Shown: positions 26,200 through 35,260, counted from the stretch's first letter. The stretch is DNA of 64,000 bases from Bradyrhizobium diazoefficiens (GCF_016599855.1 NZ_CP067041.1:2480001-2544000), one strand, 5' to 3'. The notes: generated by a model from the letters alone, not told the origin. Translations and numbers: made by a program.

Positions 26200-27486
26200 A
26201 TGACTCGCCCCGCCGACTTCTCCTTCGACACTCCCGGCGATGCCGAACGTGCGGCCGAGCTGCGCCGGGTGAAGGCGCTCGCGACGCTGGTGCTGGCCTC
26301 AACTCTTCTGCTGTTCGTCGTCGCGAAATGGCTGCTGCCTGTGCACCCCGTGTTCGGCTTCATCGCCGCCTTCGCGGAAGCCGCGACCATCGGCGGGCTT
26401 GCCGACTGGTACGCGGTGGTCGCGCTGTTCAAGCGGCCGCTTGGCCTGCCGATCCCGCACACAGCGATCATCCAGAGCAATCAGGCCCGCATCGCCGACA
26501 AGCTCGGCGAGTTCATCCAGGTGCATTTCCTCGAGGCCGGCCCGGTCGAGGCCAAGTTGAATGAGATCGATTTCGGCTCCTTCGTTGCCGACTGGCTGCG
26601 CGAGCGCAAGCGCAGCGATGATCTCGCGCGCTTCGCGCTGCGCCTGCTGCCGGAGGCCTTCTCCGCAACCGAGACCTCCGGCCTGATGACCTTCATCATC
26701 CGCCGCCTGTCCTCGCAGCTCCAGGCGGTCGACCTCGCGCCGCTCGCCGCCGGCACGCTGCGCGGCTTCGTGGCGGAGGGACGCCATCAGATATTGTTCG
26801 ACGATCTCCTGCGCGTGATGCACGAGACGCTGACTCGAGCCGAGACCATGGCGATGATCCGCGAAAAGGTGCGTGCGGAGTTGCCGACCCTGCTCAGGCT
26901 CTATCGCGCCGACAAGTTTCTGGTGAACAAGATCGTGGCGTCCGCCACCGCTTTCTTCAATGAAGTGCGCAGCGATCCCAAGCATCCGTTCCGGGGCGAG
27001 TTCGACCGCATGGTGCTGAGCTTCGTTGACAGCCTCGGCACCGACCAGGCCTATATCGATCGCATCGACGGCTTGAAGCGCGATCTGCTGGCCCGACCCG
27101 AGCTTGCCGAGCTCGCCCGCGCTGTGTGGGCGAACACGCGCTCCTTCATCGAACGCAGCGCGTCCGGCGAGACGCAGGTGCTGCAGCATCATCTCGCCGG
27201 CGTGTTTGTCGCCGCCGGCGAGGCGCTCGCCGGCGATACCGAGCTGCGCGGCGAGATCAACAAGGGCTTGGTGATGGTGCTGCGCAGCTTCGTCGCGGAC
27301 CAGAAAAGCGGCGTCTCGACCTTCATCTCCGATCAGGTTAAGGCGTGGAATATGGCGCAGCTGATTTCGCTGATCGAAATCAACATCGGCCGCGACCTGC
27401 AATACATCCGCTTCAATGGCTCGCTGATCGGTGGCCTCGCCGGGCTCGCGCTCTACTCCGTAGAATTCCTGCTCCGATTGTTGTGA
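26200..27486 (+). CDS. DUF445 family membrane protein
   Basis: A 428-residue DUF445 protein. A GTG at 26197 lies directly before the chosen ATG; the ATG has AGTAGGG upstream. Two hydrophobic segments near the N-terminus (about 30-50 and 56-75) contain the family hallmark AAFAEAATIGGLADWYAVVALF. This is followed by FKRPLGLPIPHTAII. A long helical middle region and a final hydrophobic helix (LIGGLAGLALYSVEFLLRLL) complete the protein. Related to YjiN of E. coli, whose function is unclear. It is probably expressed on its own. Confidence 0.9.
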   Translation: MTRPADFSFDTPGDAERAAELRRVKALATLVLASTLLLFVVAKWLLPVHPVFGFIAAFAEAATIGGLADWYAVVALFKRPLGLPIPHTAIIQSNQARIADKLGEFIQVHFLEAGPVEAKLNEIDFGSFVADWLRERKRSDDLARFALRLLPEAFSATETSGLMTFIIRRLSSQLQAVDLAPLAAGTLRGFVAEGRHQILFDDLLRVMHETLTRAETMAMIREKVRAELPTLLRLYRADKFLVNKIVASATAFFNEVRSDPKHPFRGEFDRMVLSFVDSLGTDQAYIDRIDGLKRDLLARPELAELARAVWANTRSFIERSASGETQVLQHHLAGVFVAAGEALAGDTELRGEINKGLVMVLRSFVADQKSGVSTFISDQVKAWNMAQLISLIEINIGRDLQYIRFNGSLIGGLAGLALYSVEFLLRLL

Positions 27487-27675
27487 CTTTTGCGTCACGC
27501 CCGTTAGCATTAACGCGCGGGCCTATTGTGACCTCGCGTCTCTCCAGCTTGAATGTCAGGAACCGGCCGCTTAGCTGATTCATGTTGCGCTGCGGAACGT
27601 TCGAGAAGCCGGCGTATTGGAATTCATGCCCGTTTGCCGGCATCGCGGCCGGCGCCTTCTCCAAGGGATTCATTG

Positions 27676-28446
27676 ATGACCGTTACTGCCCAGATGCTGC
27701 GCCCGCCGTCCCGTACCCTGATGTTTCTGGAAGGGCGCGCGATCCATGAGTTCGGTGCATTCCTCGGCGCGCTGCCGCTCTTGAGCCTCGCGCCGCGCGG
27801 CGATGGGCATCCGGTGCTGGTGCTGCCGGGCCTCGTGGCCTCCGACGCGTCCACGCGCGCGCTGCGCACGTTTCTGACCAGTAAGGGTTACGCGGTGAGC
27901 GGCTGGCGGCAGGGCCGCAACTACGGCCTGCGGCCAGGCGTGCAGCATGCCATGATCGATCTGGTTCAGGAGCTCAACGACGCCCATGACCGCAAGGTCA
28001 GCCTGGTCGGCTGGAGTCTCGGCGGCCTCTATGCGCGCCAGCTTGCCAAAATGATGCCGGAGCGCGTGCGCCAGGTGATCACGCTTGGCAGCCCCTTCGC
28101 AGGCGATCCCCACTCGACCAATGCGTGGCGCGTCTATGAGTGGGCGAGCGGCCGCAAGTCCGACGAGGTCGATCCACAGTTCGGCGGCGATCTCGCCGTC
28201 CCGCCGCCGGTGCCGACCACGGCGATCTTCAGCCGCACCGACGGCGTCTGCGCCTGGCAGGGCTGCATGGAGAAAGCGGGCGAGCAGACCGAGAGCATCG
28301 AGATCGAGAGCAGCCATTGCGGCATGGGGCACCATCCCGCGGCGGTCTATGCGGTGGCCGACCGCCTCGCACAGAAGGAAGGCCAGTGGCGGCCGTTCGA
28401 CCGCAGCGGTTGGCGCAGCCTCGCCTATCCCGATCCGCACAGATAG
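27676..28446 (+). CDS. PGAP1/lipase-like alpha/beta hydrolase
   Basis: A 256-residue alpha/beta hydrolase. The ATG at 27676 (MTVTAQMLRPPSRTLMF) is preferred to upstream codons because the alignable region with the decayed copy at 15070 begins there. The oxyanion region is HPVLVLPGLVASD (about 44-56), the nucleophile is Ser114 in VGWSLGGLYA, followed by ITLGSPFAGDPHSTNAWRVY. The acid is probably Asp in SRTDGVCAW, and the base is His in ESSHCGMGHHP. This block pattern occurs in esterases/lipases acting on long-chain substrates. It is the intact paralogue of the pseudogene 12 kb upstream. Substrate is unknown. Confidence 0.88.
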   Translation: MTVTAQMLRPPSRTLMFLEGRAIHEFGAFLGALPLLSLAPRGDGHPVLVLPGLVASDASTRALRTFLTSKGYAVSGWRQGRNYGLRPGVQHAMIDLVQELNDAHDRKVSLVGWSLGGLYARQLAKMMPERVRQVITLGSPFAGDPHSTNAWRVYEWASGRKSDEVDPQFGGDLAVPPPVPTTAIFSRTDGVCAWQGCMEKAGEQTESIEIESSHCGMGHHPAAVYAVADRLAQKEGQWRPFDRSGWRSLAYPDPHR

Positions 28447-28454
28447 CGGGCTTG

Positions 28455-28573
28455 CATGGTTCGAGACGCGCGGCTGTGCCGCGCTCCTCACCATGAGGGT
28501 TGAGAACGATGAGGCCGCGTGAAAGCGGCTAGACCTCATCCTGAGGAGGCGTGAAGCGCCGTCTCGAAGGATC
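28455..28573. repeat. Imperfect palindromic intergenic repeat (type CCTCATCCTGAGGAG)
   Basis: The left part reads TGGTTCGAGACGCGC...CTCCTCACCATGAGG. The right part reads CCTCATCCTGAGGAGGCG...CGCCGTCTCGAAGGATC. The arms are an imperfect inverted copy around a GAACGATGAGG centre. This matches a dispersed repeat I associate with Bradyrhizobium and Rhodopseudomonas genomes. It lies between the hydrolase and paaX and may act as a transcription end. Confidence 0.75.
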
Positions 28574-28645
28574 GAGCCCGGCTCTCGCCTCCATTGTCGC
28601 GCCCCTCCGTTGTCCCAACCGCACAATTCGCGCTATGCCTCACGC

Positions 28646-29512
28646 ATGGCGCATCCGCTTTCCCGTATCGTCGACCAGCTCAAGCGCGAGCCCTCGCGCA
28701 CGGGCTCGATCATCATCACTGTATTCGGCGATGCCATCGTGCCGCGCGGCGGCTCGGTGTGGCTCGGCACACTGCTGGAATTCTTCGAAAGCCTTGATAT
28801 CGACAGTGGCGTGGTGCGCACTGCGATGTCGCGTCTTGCCGCCGACGGCTGGCTGACGCGCGAAAAGGTCGGCCGCAACAGCTTCTATCGTCTCGCCGAG
28901 AAGGGCCGCGAAACGTTCGAGGCTGCCACGCGCCACATCTACGATCCGCCACCGTCGGACTGGACTGGTCGCTTCGAGCTGCTGCTGATCGGCAATGGCG
29001 AGGACCGCGACGCCTCCCGCGAGGCGCTCCGCAACGCCGGCTTCGGCAGTCCGCTGCCGGGCGTGTGGGTCGCGCCATCGGGCGTGCCGGTGCCGGATGA
29101 GGCTGCGGGCGCCATTCGCCTTGAAGTCTCGGCCGAGGACGACAGCGGTCGCCGTCTGCTCAGCGCGAGCTGGCCACTCGACCACACTGCGGATGCCTAT
29201 CTGAAATTCATGAAGACGTTCGAGCCGCTCCGCGCTGCGCTCGCCCGCGGGACGGATTTGTCTGAAGGAGACGCCTTCACCGCGCGCATCCTGCTGATCC
29301 ACCATTACCGCCGCGTGGTGCTGCGCGATCCTCTGTTGCCGGAGAGCCTGCTGCCCGCGGACTGGCCGGGCAGGGCCGCCCGCGGGCTCTGTGGCGAGAT
29401 CTATCGCGCGCTGCTTGCCCCGTCGGAGCAATGGCTTGACGGTCATGGAACCAATGAGAAAGGCCCGCTGCCGCCGGCCCGGAAGCTTCTGGAAAGGAGA
29501 TTCGAGGCCTGA
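28646..29512 (+). CDS. paaX: PaaX-type phenylacetate catabolon repressor
   Basis: A 288-residue regulator starting MAHPLSRIVDQLKREPSRTG. A TTG at 28610 would add 12 residues but the ATG fits PaaX length better (about 290-315). The N-terminal winged-helix part (about 15-85) has GSIIITVFGDAIVPRGG and GVVRTAMSRLAADGWL. The middle and C-terminal PaaX domains have LPGVWVAPSG and LIHHYRRVVLRDPLLPESLLP. Known PaaX proteins repress paa genes and are released by phenylacetyl-CoA. It precedes paaA on the same strand with a 76-bp gap that carries a palindrome and a promoter-like sequence, so it probably represses that promoter. Confidence 0.92.
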   Translation: MAHPLSRIVDQLKREPSRTGSIIITVFGDAIVPRGGSVWLGTLLEFFESLDIDSGVVRTAMSRLAADGWLTREKVGRNSFYRLAEKGRETFEAATRHIYDPPPSDWTGRFELLLIGNGEDRDASREALRNAGFGSPLPGVWVAPSGVPVPDEAAGAIRLEVSAEDDSGRRLLSASWPLDHTADAYLKFMKTFEPLRAALARGTDLSEGDAFTARILLIHHYRRVVLRDPLLPESLLPADWPGRAARGLCGEIYRALLAPSEQWLDGHGTNEKGPLPPARKLLERRFEA

Positions 29513-29516
29513 TTTA

Positions 29517-29561
29517 TCTGTTACAGAAATATCTTGCGCGATGTAATTTTTGTTATATATT
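29517..29561 (+). promoter_or_regulatory. Candidate paa promoter with 11-bp palindrome
   Basis: The gap between paaX and paaA is AT-rich. TCTGT-T-ACAGA (29517-29527) is a palindrome just upstream of a -35-like TTGCGC (29534-29539) and a -10-like TATATT (29556-29561) with 16-bp spacing. The palindrome is a candidate PaaX operator. It does not obviously match the E. coli PaaX box, so binding is a hypothesis. Confidence 0.45.
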
Positions 29562-29588
29562 ATCTCCCAACAGATCGGGAGGATGCGC

Positions 29589-30581
29589 ATGTACACCCAG
29601 GCGCTGAACACGGCCGAGACCGACGATCGCGGCCTTGAGGACGCAGCCAAGGCCGCGCAGTTCCAGGCGCGCATCGATGCCGAGGAGCGCATCGAGCCGA
29701 ACGACTGGATGCCGGCGGCCTATCGCAAGACGCTCACCCGCCAGATCTCCCAGCACGCCCATTCCGAAATCGTCGGCATGCTGCCCGAAGGCAACTGGAT
29801 CACGCGCGCGCCGACCTTGCGCCGCAAGGCCGCGCTGCTCGCCAAGGTGCAGGACGAGTGCGGCCACGGGCTCTATCTCTATGCCGCCGCCGAGACGCTC
29901 GGCACCTCGCGCGAGGAGCTGGTCGACGCCATGCTCGCCGGCAAGGCCAAATACTCCTCGATCTTCAATTACCCGACGCTGACCTGGGCCGACATCGGCA
30001 CCATCGGCTGGCTGGTCGATGGCGCCGCGATCATGAACCAGATCCCACTGTGCCGCTGCTCCTACGGCCCCTATGCGCGCGCGATGATCCGCGTCTGCAA
30101 GGAGGAGTCGTTCCACCAGCGCCAGGGCTACGAGATCATGCTGACGCTGTGCCGCGGCTCCGGCGAGCAGAAGGCGATGGCGCAGGATGCGTTGAACCGC
30201 TGGTGGTGGCCGGTGCTGATGATGTTCGGCCCACCGGACGCAACCAGCCAGCACAGCGATACCTCGACGAAGTGGAAGATCAAGCGCTTCTCCAATGATG
30301 AGCTGCGCCAGAAATTCGTCGACGCCACTGTGCCGCAAGCGCAATATCTCGGCCTCTCCATTCCCGATCCCGGCATGACCCAAGATGCCGAAGGACACTG
30401 GCGTTACAGCGAGATCGACTGGACCGAATTCAAGCAGGTGCTCGCCGGCAACGGCCCCTGCAACCGCGATCGGCTTGCCGCGCGTCGCAAGGCGCATGAC
30501 GAGGGCGCCTGGGTGCGAGAGGCGGCAGCTAGCTACGCCGCCAAGCGCGCGCAGCGCGAGACCGCACAAGCCGCGGAATAA
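29589..30581 (+). CDS. paaA: Phenylacetyl-CoA 1,2-epoxidase catalytic subunit PaaA
   Basis: A 330-residue di-iron oxygenase subunit that epoxidises the aromatic ring of phenylacetyl-CoA. The start at 29589 ([13 protein letters not shown]) follows GGGAGG with ideal spacing. Iron-ligand motifs are [15 protein letters not shown] (about 95-109; E and H) and [13 protein letters not shown] (about 173-185). The opening helix contains [21 protein letters not shown] and the [11 protein letters not shown] segment is typical of PaaA. It is the first gene of paaABCDE, followed 10 bp later by paaB. The full multicomponent enzyme is encoded here. Downstream ring-opening and beta-oxidation genes (paaG, paaZ, paaF, paaH, paaJ) are not in this window. 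Confidence 0.97.
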   Translation: MYTQALNTAETDDRGLEDAAKAAQFQARIDAEERIEPNDWMPAAYRKTLTRQISQHAHSEIVGMLPEGNWITRAPTLRRKAALLAKVQDECGHGLYLYAAAETLGTSREELVDAMLAGKAKYSSIFNYPTLTWADIGTIGWLVDGAAIMNQIPLCRCSYGPYARAMIRVCKEESFHQRQGYEIMLTLCRGSGEQKAMAQDALNRWWWPVLMMFGPPDATSQHSDTSTKWKIKRFSNDELRQKFVDATVPQAQYLGLSIPDPGMTQDAEGHWRYSEIDWTEFKQVLAGNGPCNRDRLAARRKAHDEGAWVREAAASYAAKRAQRETAQAAE

Positions 30582-30591
30582 GGAGATCACG

Positions 30592-30879
30592 ATGGCCACG
30601 CCGAATACGCCGCTGTGGGAAGTCTTCATTCGCAGCCGTAACGGGCTTGCGCACAAGCATGTGGGATCGCTGCATGCGAGCGATGCCATAATGGCCTTGC
30701 AGGCCGCTCGCGACATCTACACCCGTCGCGGCGAGGGCCTGTCGATCTGGGTCGTGCCGTCGACTGCGATCACCGCGAGCGATCCCGCCGAGAAGGGCAT
30801 GATGTTCGAGCCGGCGGAATCGAAGATCTATCGGCACCCGACGTTCTACGAGGTGCCCGACGAAGTGGGACATATGTGA
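30592..30879 (+). CDS. paaB: Phenylacetyl-CoA epoxidase subunit PaaB
   Basis: A 95-residue subunit. PaaB bridges the PaaAC core of the epoxidase and is required for activity in the known system. The sequence PLWEVFIRSRNGLAHKHVGS (about 8-27) and the ending YEVPDEVGHM are standard PaaB features, as is length near 95. A ribosome site (AAGGAG) precedes the ATG. Its TGA overlaps the paaC start (TGATG), showing translational coupling to paaC. Confidence 0.96.
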   Translation: MATPNTPLWEVFIRSRNGLAHKHVGSLHASDAIMALQAARDIYTRRGEGLSIWVVPSTAITASDPAEKGMMFEPAESKIYRHPTFYEVPDEVGHM

Positions 30880-31655
30880 TGCCGGTTGCCAACATCGAGG
30901 TCTCCGAGACGCCGCTGGTGCTCTATACTCTGCGTCGCGCCGACGATGCGCTGATCCTCGGCCATCGGCTGTCGGAATGGTGCGGGCACGCGCCGATGCT
31001 GGAAGAGGACATGGCGCTCTCCAATATCGCGCTCGACCTCATCGGCCAGGCTCGCGAGCTCTACACCTACGCCGCCAGGGTCGAAGACAAGGACAATGAC
31101 GAGGACAAGCTCGCGTATTTGCGCGACGTCCGGCAGTACCGCAATTTGCTGCTGGTAGAGCAGCCCAATGGCGACTTCGCCCAGACCCTGGTGCGGCAAT
31201 TCTTCTATTCCGCCTTTGCCGATCTCTATTGGCGCGCAATGATGAGCTCGCGCGATGCGACGCTTGCGGCCATTGCCGCGAAGTCGGAGAAGGAGAGCGC
31301 CTATCATCTGCGGCATGCGTCGGAATGGATCATCCGGCTCGGCGACGGGACGGAGGAGAGCCACGCTCGCGCGCAAGGAGCGATCGATCACCTCTGGGCC
31401 TTCACCGGCGAGATGTTTGACGTCGATCAAGGCGAACGCGAATTGATCCACGCCGGTATTGCCATCGATCCCGGCACCCTGCGCGGTCGCTGGCTGACAA
31501 AGCTCCGGGATGTTGTCGGCGAGGCCACGCTTCAGTTGCCGCAGAACGAGTGGATGCAGCAGGGCGGCCGTTCCGGCCGCCACAGCGAGCATCTCGGTCA
31601 TCTCCTGTCCGAACTGCAATCGATGCAGCGTACCTTCCCGGGGCTGACATGGTGA
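30879..31655 (+). CDS. paaC: Phenylacetyl-CoA epoxidase structural subunit PaaC
   Basis: A 258-residue helical protein, paralogous to PaaA in fold, that forms the heterodimer core with PaaA. The start is the ATG at 30879 overlapping the paaB stop; a GTG at 30876 just upstream is less likely. Typical PaaC blocks are ADDALILGHRLSEWCGHAP (about 20-38), EEDMALSNIALDLIGQARE (about 40-58) and YHLRHASEWIIRLGDGTEES. The paaD start lies inside its last codons (7-bp overlap). Confidence 0.95.
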   Translation: MPVANIEVSETPLVLYTLRRADDALILGHRLSEWCGHAPMLEEDMALSNIALDLIGQARELYTYAARVEDKDNDEDKLAYLRDVRQYRNLLLVEQPNGDFAQTLVRQFFYSAFADLYWRAMMSSRDATLAAIAAKSEKESAYHLRHASEWIIRLGDGTEESHARAQGAIDHLWAFTGEMFDVDQGERELIHAGIAIDPGTLRGRWLTKLRDVVGEATLQLPQNEWMQQGGRSGRHSEHLGHLLSELQSMQRTFPGLTW

Positions 31656-32152
31656 GGGTGCTTGACCGCGACAGCGAGCTGCGCCGGCGCGCCTGGGACG
31701 CTGCGGCGAGCGTCGTCGACCCTGAAATTCCGGTGCTCACCATTGCCGATCTCGGCGTGCTGCGCGATGTCGTGCTCGATGGCAGCCACGTCGAGGTTGC
31801 GATCACGCCGACCTATTCAGGCTGCCCGGCCATGAACATGATCGCACTCGAAATCGAGGTCGCACTGGAGCGCGCTGGCTTCAATCGTCCAAAGGTTCGT
31901 ACCGTGCTGTCGCCGGCCTGGACGAGCGACTGGATGAGCGAGGAGGGCCGCCGCAAGCTATCCGCCTACGGTATCGCGCCGCCGCAAGCCTCAAGTTCGC
32001 GCCGCGCGCTGTTCGGCGAGCAAGCCGTTGCGTGCCCGCAATGCGGCTCTGACAAGACCGAGCTGCTGTCCGAATTCGGCTCGACCTCCTGCAAAGCGCT
32101 CTGGCGCTGCAAGGCCTGCCGCGAACCGTTCGATTACTTCAAGTGTCATTGA
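31649..32152 (+). CDS. paaD: PaaD-type 1,2-phenylacetyl-CoA epoxidase maturation factor
   Basis: A 167-residue DUF59/MIP18-type protein with a C-terminal zinc-finger-like region. The N-terminal domain has DPEIPVLTIADLGVLRDV (about 25-42) and TYSGCPAMNMIALEIE (about 54-69). The C-terminal part has four Cys in CPQCGSD and CKACREPFDYFKC. PaaD is thought to assist maturation of the iron-sulfur component. The start overlaps the paaC end by 7 bp. A 136-bp gap holding a large palindromic repeat separates it from paaE, breaking an otherwise continuous operon. Confidence 0.94.
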   Translation: MVRVLDRDSELRRRAWDAAASVVDPEIPVLTIADLGVLRDVVLDGSHVEVAITPTYSGCPAMNMIALEIEVALERAGFNRPKVRTVLSPAWTSDWMSEEGRRKLSAYGIAPPQASSSRRALFGEQAVACPQCGSDKTELLSEFGSTSCKALWRCKACREPFDYFKCH

Positions 32153-32173
32153 GACGCACAATGCCAACCCCAT

Positions 32174-32260
32174 CGTCATTGCGAGGAGCCCTTGCGACGA
32201 AGCAATCCAGACTGCCTCCGCGGAATGTTTCTGGATTGCTTCGCTTCGCTCGCAATGACG
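32174..32260. repeat. Palindromic repeat inserted between paaD and paaE
   Basis: The left arm runs from CGTCATTGCGAGGAGC to AAGCAATCCAG (32174-32210), and the right arm from CTGGATTGCTTCGCTTCGCTCG to CAATGACG (32231-32260). The outer and inner arm ends pair perfectly, with an imperfect middle. It belongs to the same GTCATTGC family as 26153-26182. In the paa transcript it would form a long hairpin that could limit paaE expression or protect upstream message. Confidence 0.88.
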
Positions 32261-32288
32261 ACGGAGAGACCGAACGAAGGTGCCTCTG

Positions 32289-33371
32289 ATGTCCGCTGCC
32301 GCACCACGCTTCCACCGCCTCGCCATTGACGACATCCGCCGTGAGGCGTCGGACGCGGTTTCGATGACCTTTGCCATTCCGCGCGAGCTTGCCGACGACT
32401 ACGCCTTCGCCCCCGGCCAGTATCTTACGCTTCGCACCACACTCGACGGTGAGGAGGTGCGCCGCTCTTATTCCATCTGCTCCGGTCCCGATGACGGCGA
32501 GATCCGCATCGCCGTGAAGAAGGTCGATGGCGGTGCGTTTTCGAGCTGGGCCGCGGACGAGCTGAAGTGCGGTGACGAGCTCGACGTGATGACGCCGACC
32601 GGCCGCTTCGGTGCAGTTCCGCCCGCAGATAGCGCGCGGATCCATGTCGGCTTTGCCGCGGGCTCCGGCATCACGCCTATCCTGTCGATCGTCAAGGGCG
32701 TGCTGATGCGCGAGCCCGACAGCCGCTTCTTTCTGTTTTACGGCAACCGCGCGACCGACAACATCATGTTTCTCGAGGCGCTCGAGGAGCTCAAGGACCG
32801 CTTCATCGACCGCCTCTCGATCTTCCACGTCATCTCGGGCGAGGAGCAGGATATCCCGATCCTGCACGGTCGGCTCGATGGCGACAAGGTGAGGGTGCTG
32901 CTGCGTTCGCTGGTGCCGGCGGCGAGCGTCAATCACGTCTTCATCTGCGGTCCGTCCGGCATGAGCGAGGACATCGAAGCGACCTGTCGCGATCTCGGCA
33001 TTGCGGAAGAGCGCATCCATGTCGAGCGCTTCGTCTCCGAGTTCGGCGGCAAGCCGCGGCCCAAGAAGATGGTGGCGCCCGACGCGCCGCCGAAGGCGAT
33101 CGCCTCTCTGATCATCGACGGCAAGCGCCGCGACGTGCCGGTCGCCGAGGACGAGGCCATCCTCGATGCAGCGCTGCGCGCCGGCGTCGATCTGCCCTTC
33201 GCCTGCAAGGGCGGCATGTGCTCGACCTGCCGCGCCAAGCTGGTCGAAGGCGAGGCGCCGATGGACATCAACTACTCGCTGGAACCCTGGGAGCTGAAGG
33301 CTGGTTTTGTCCTGACCTGCCAGGCCAAGCCATCATCCGAACGGGTCGTTGTCGATTACGACCATGTTTGA
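32289..33371 (+). CDS. paaE: Phenylacetyl-CoA epoxidase reductase PaaE
   Basis: A 360-residue flavoprotein that passes electrons from NADPH to PaaA. The FAD-binding motif is RRSYSICSGPDDGE (about 59-72), the NAD(P) region is FAAGSGITPILSIVKG (about 124-139) and FICGPSGMSEDI. The C-terminal plant-type 2Fe-2S domain has CKGGMCSTCRAKLVEGE, with the fourth Cys in LTCQAKP. Full length and all cofactors are present. The start is the ATG at 32289; a GTG at 32280 is an alternative. The stop overlaps the paaI start by 8 bp. Confidence 0.96.
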   Translation: MSAAAPRFHRLAIDDIRREASDAVSMTFAIPRELADDYAFAPGQYLTLRTTLDGEEVRRSYSICSGPDDGEIRIAVKKVDGGAFSSWAADELKCGDELDVMTPTGRFGAVPPADSARIHVGFAAGSGITPILSIVKGVLMREPDSRFFLFYGNRATDNIMFLEALEELKDRFIDRLSIFHVISGEEQDIPILHGRLDGDKVRVLLRSLVPAASVNHVFICGPSGMSEDIEATCRDLGIAEERIHVERFVSEFGGKPRPKKMVAPDAPPKAIASLIIDGKRRDVPVAEDEAILDAALRAGVDLPFACKGGMCSTCRAKLVEGEAPMDINYSLEPWELKAGFVLTCQAKPSSERVVVDYDHV

Positions 33372-33876
33372 CAGTGTGAGCCAACCGGAAGAACACCGTG
33401 AGCAAACAACCGGCCGGGAGAAGCACGTGAACGTCAAAGCCGCCCTGTCGCCTCACGATGTTGCCCGCGCCTGCGCCGATGCGATGTGGGCGGAAGACGA
33501 TGCCTCCAAGGGGCTCGGTATGGAGCTCGTCGAGATCGGTCCTGGCTTTGCGATGCTGGCAATGACGGTGCGGCCGGACATGGTCAACGGCCAGCGCATT
33601 GCGCATGGCGGCTTCATCTTCACACTCGCCGATTCCGCCTTTGCCTTTGCCTGCAATTCGCACAACGATCGCGTCGTGGCAGCGCAAGGGCAGATTACCT
33701 TCATCAAGCCCGGCAAGCTCGGCGATCGCCTCGTTGCAAAGGCGCGGGAGGTCACCCGAAGCGGGCGCTCCGGCATCTATGATGTGCGCGTCACCGCAGG
33801 CGATGCCGTGATCGCAGAATTCCGTGGGCATTCGCGTGTCATTCCCGGCACGTGGCTGCCGCAGCAAGATAAATAA
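33364..33876 (+). CDS. paaI: Hydroxyphenylacetyl-CoA thioesterase PaaI
   Basis: A 170-residue hotdog-fold thioesterase. It releases CoA from phenylacetyl-CoA derivatives that would otherwise trap the CoA pool. The core motif is GQRIAHGGFIFTLADSAFAF (about 77-96), with the HGG and LAD elements typical of PaaI. The start at 33364 overlaps paaE by 8 bp. A GTG at 33427, preceded by CGGGAGAAG, would give a 149-residue product closer to the usual PaaI length and may be the true start. The short N-terminal region between the two starts has no recognisable motif. Confidence 0.93.
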   Translation: MFDSVSQPEEHREQTTGREKHVNVKAALSPHDVARACADAMWAEDDASKGLGMELVEIGPGFAMLAMTVRPDMVNGQRIAHGGFIFTLADSAFAFACNSHNDRVVAAQGQITFIKPGKLGDRLVAKAREVTRSGRSGIYDVRVTAGDAVIAEFRGHSRVIPGTWLPQQDK

Positions 33877-33904
33877 AAAAACGAACCGACATAGGGAAAC
33901 GAGG

Positions 33905-35236
33905 ATGGCCCAGACCAGGCTGAAGGATGGTGGCAACACCTATAAGGCCGAGACGGACGCGCATGAGCGCGCGTCGCGCGACGAGATCAAGGCGCTTCAG
34001 ACGCAGCGCCTTGCGTGGTCGCTGAAGCATGCCTACGACAACGTCGCGCATTATCGCAAAGCCTTCGACAAGGCTGGCGTGCATCCGTCCGACTTCCGCG
34101 AGCTGGCCGATCTCGCCAAATTTCCGTTCACGGTGAAGACGGACCTGCGCGACAATTATCCCTTCAACATGTTCGCCGTGCCCCGCGAAAAGCTGGTGCG
34201 CGTGCATGCGTCCTCCGGCACGACCGGCAAGCCGATCGTCGTCGGCTATACGCAACGCGACATCGACACCTGGTCGGAGGTGATGGCGCGCTCGATCCGC
34301 GCGGCCGGCGGCCGCACCGGCATGATCATCCACAATGCCTATGGCTATGGTCTCTTCACCGGCGGATTGGGCGTGCACTACGGCGCCGAAATGCTCGGCT
34401 GCACCGTGGTTCCGATCTCCGGCGGCATGACCGAGCGGCAGGTGCAGCTCATCAACGATTTCCGCCCTGATATCATCACAGTGACGCCGAGCTACATGCT
34501 GGCGATCCTGGACGAGTTCAAGCGGCAAAAGCTAGATCCGCGTCAGTGCTCGCTCAAGGTCGGCATCTTCGGCGCCGAGCCCTGGACCAACGCGATGCGC
34601 GGCGAGATCGAGGAGGCCTTCGACATGGATGCCACCGACATCTATGGACTCTCTGAAGTGATCGGCCCGGGCGTCGCGCAGGAATGCATCGAGACCAAGG
34701 ACGGCCTGCACATCTGGGAGGACCATTTCTATCCGGAGGTGATCGATCCCGAGACCGGCGCGGTGCTGCCGGATGGCGAGAAGGGCGAGCTGGTCTTCAC
34801 CTCCCTCACCAAGGAAGCATTCCCCGTGATCCGCTATCGCACCCGCGATTTGACGCGGCTGCTGCCGGGCACGGCACGGCCGGGCATGCGGCGGATGGAG
34901 AAGGTCACCGGTCGCTCCGACGACATGATCATCCTGCGCGGCGTCAATCTGTTCCCGACCCAGATCGAGGAAGTGTTGCTCGCGACCGACTGGTGCGGCG
35001 GACATTTCATCCTGGAGCTGACCCGCGAAGGCCGCATGGACGAGCTCACCATCATCGCCGAGGCGCGCCCCGAAAGCTGGGACGGCCGCGGCCTCGTGGA
35101 CCACGCCGACCGGATCTCGACCCAGATCAAGAACACCATCGGCATCAGCTCTAGGGTGCAGGTGGTCGCGCCCGCCACGCTGGAACGCTCGCTTGGCAAG
35201 GCCAAGCGCCTCTACGACAAGCGGCCGAAGGATTGA
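33905..35236 (+). CDS. paaK: Phenylacetate-CoA ligase PaaK
   Basis: A 443-residue AMP-forming ligase that activates phenylacetate to phenylacetyl-CoA, the entry step of the pathway. The phosphate-binding motif is VHASSGTTGKPIVVGYT (about 102-118), followed by DIYGLSEVIGPGVAQEC (about 245-261). The hinge and C-terminal lid have GRSDDMIILRGVNLFPTQIE. The start at 33905 follows GAAACGAGG; a longer reading would overlap paaI. Length is normal for PaaK (about 435-440). A hairpin terminator begins 24 bp after its stop, suggesting the paa operon ends here. Confidence 0.97.
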   Translation: MAQTRLKDGGNTYKAETDAHERASRDEIKALQTQRLAWSLKHAYDNVAHYRKAFDKAGVHPSDFRELADLAKFPFTVKTDLRDNYPFNMFAVPREKLVRVHASSGTTGKPIVVGYTQRDIDTWSEVMARSIRAAGGRTGMIIHNAYGYGLFTGGLGVHYGAEMLGCTVVPISGGMTERQVQLINDFRPDIITVTPSYMLAILDEFKRQKLDPRQCSLKVGIFGAEPWTNAMRGEIEEAFDMDATDIYGLSEVIGPGVAQECIETKDGLHIWEDHFYPEVIDPETGAVLPDGEKGELVFTSLTKEAFPVIRYRTRDLTRLLPGTARPGMRRMEKVTGRSDDMIILRGVNLFPTQIEEVLLATDWCGGHFILELTREGRMDELTIIAEARPESWDGRGLVDHADRISTQIKNTIGISSRVQVVAPATLERSLGKAKRLYDKRPKD

Positions 35237-35260
35237 CTTGACCGTCCCCAAAGGCGACAA

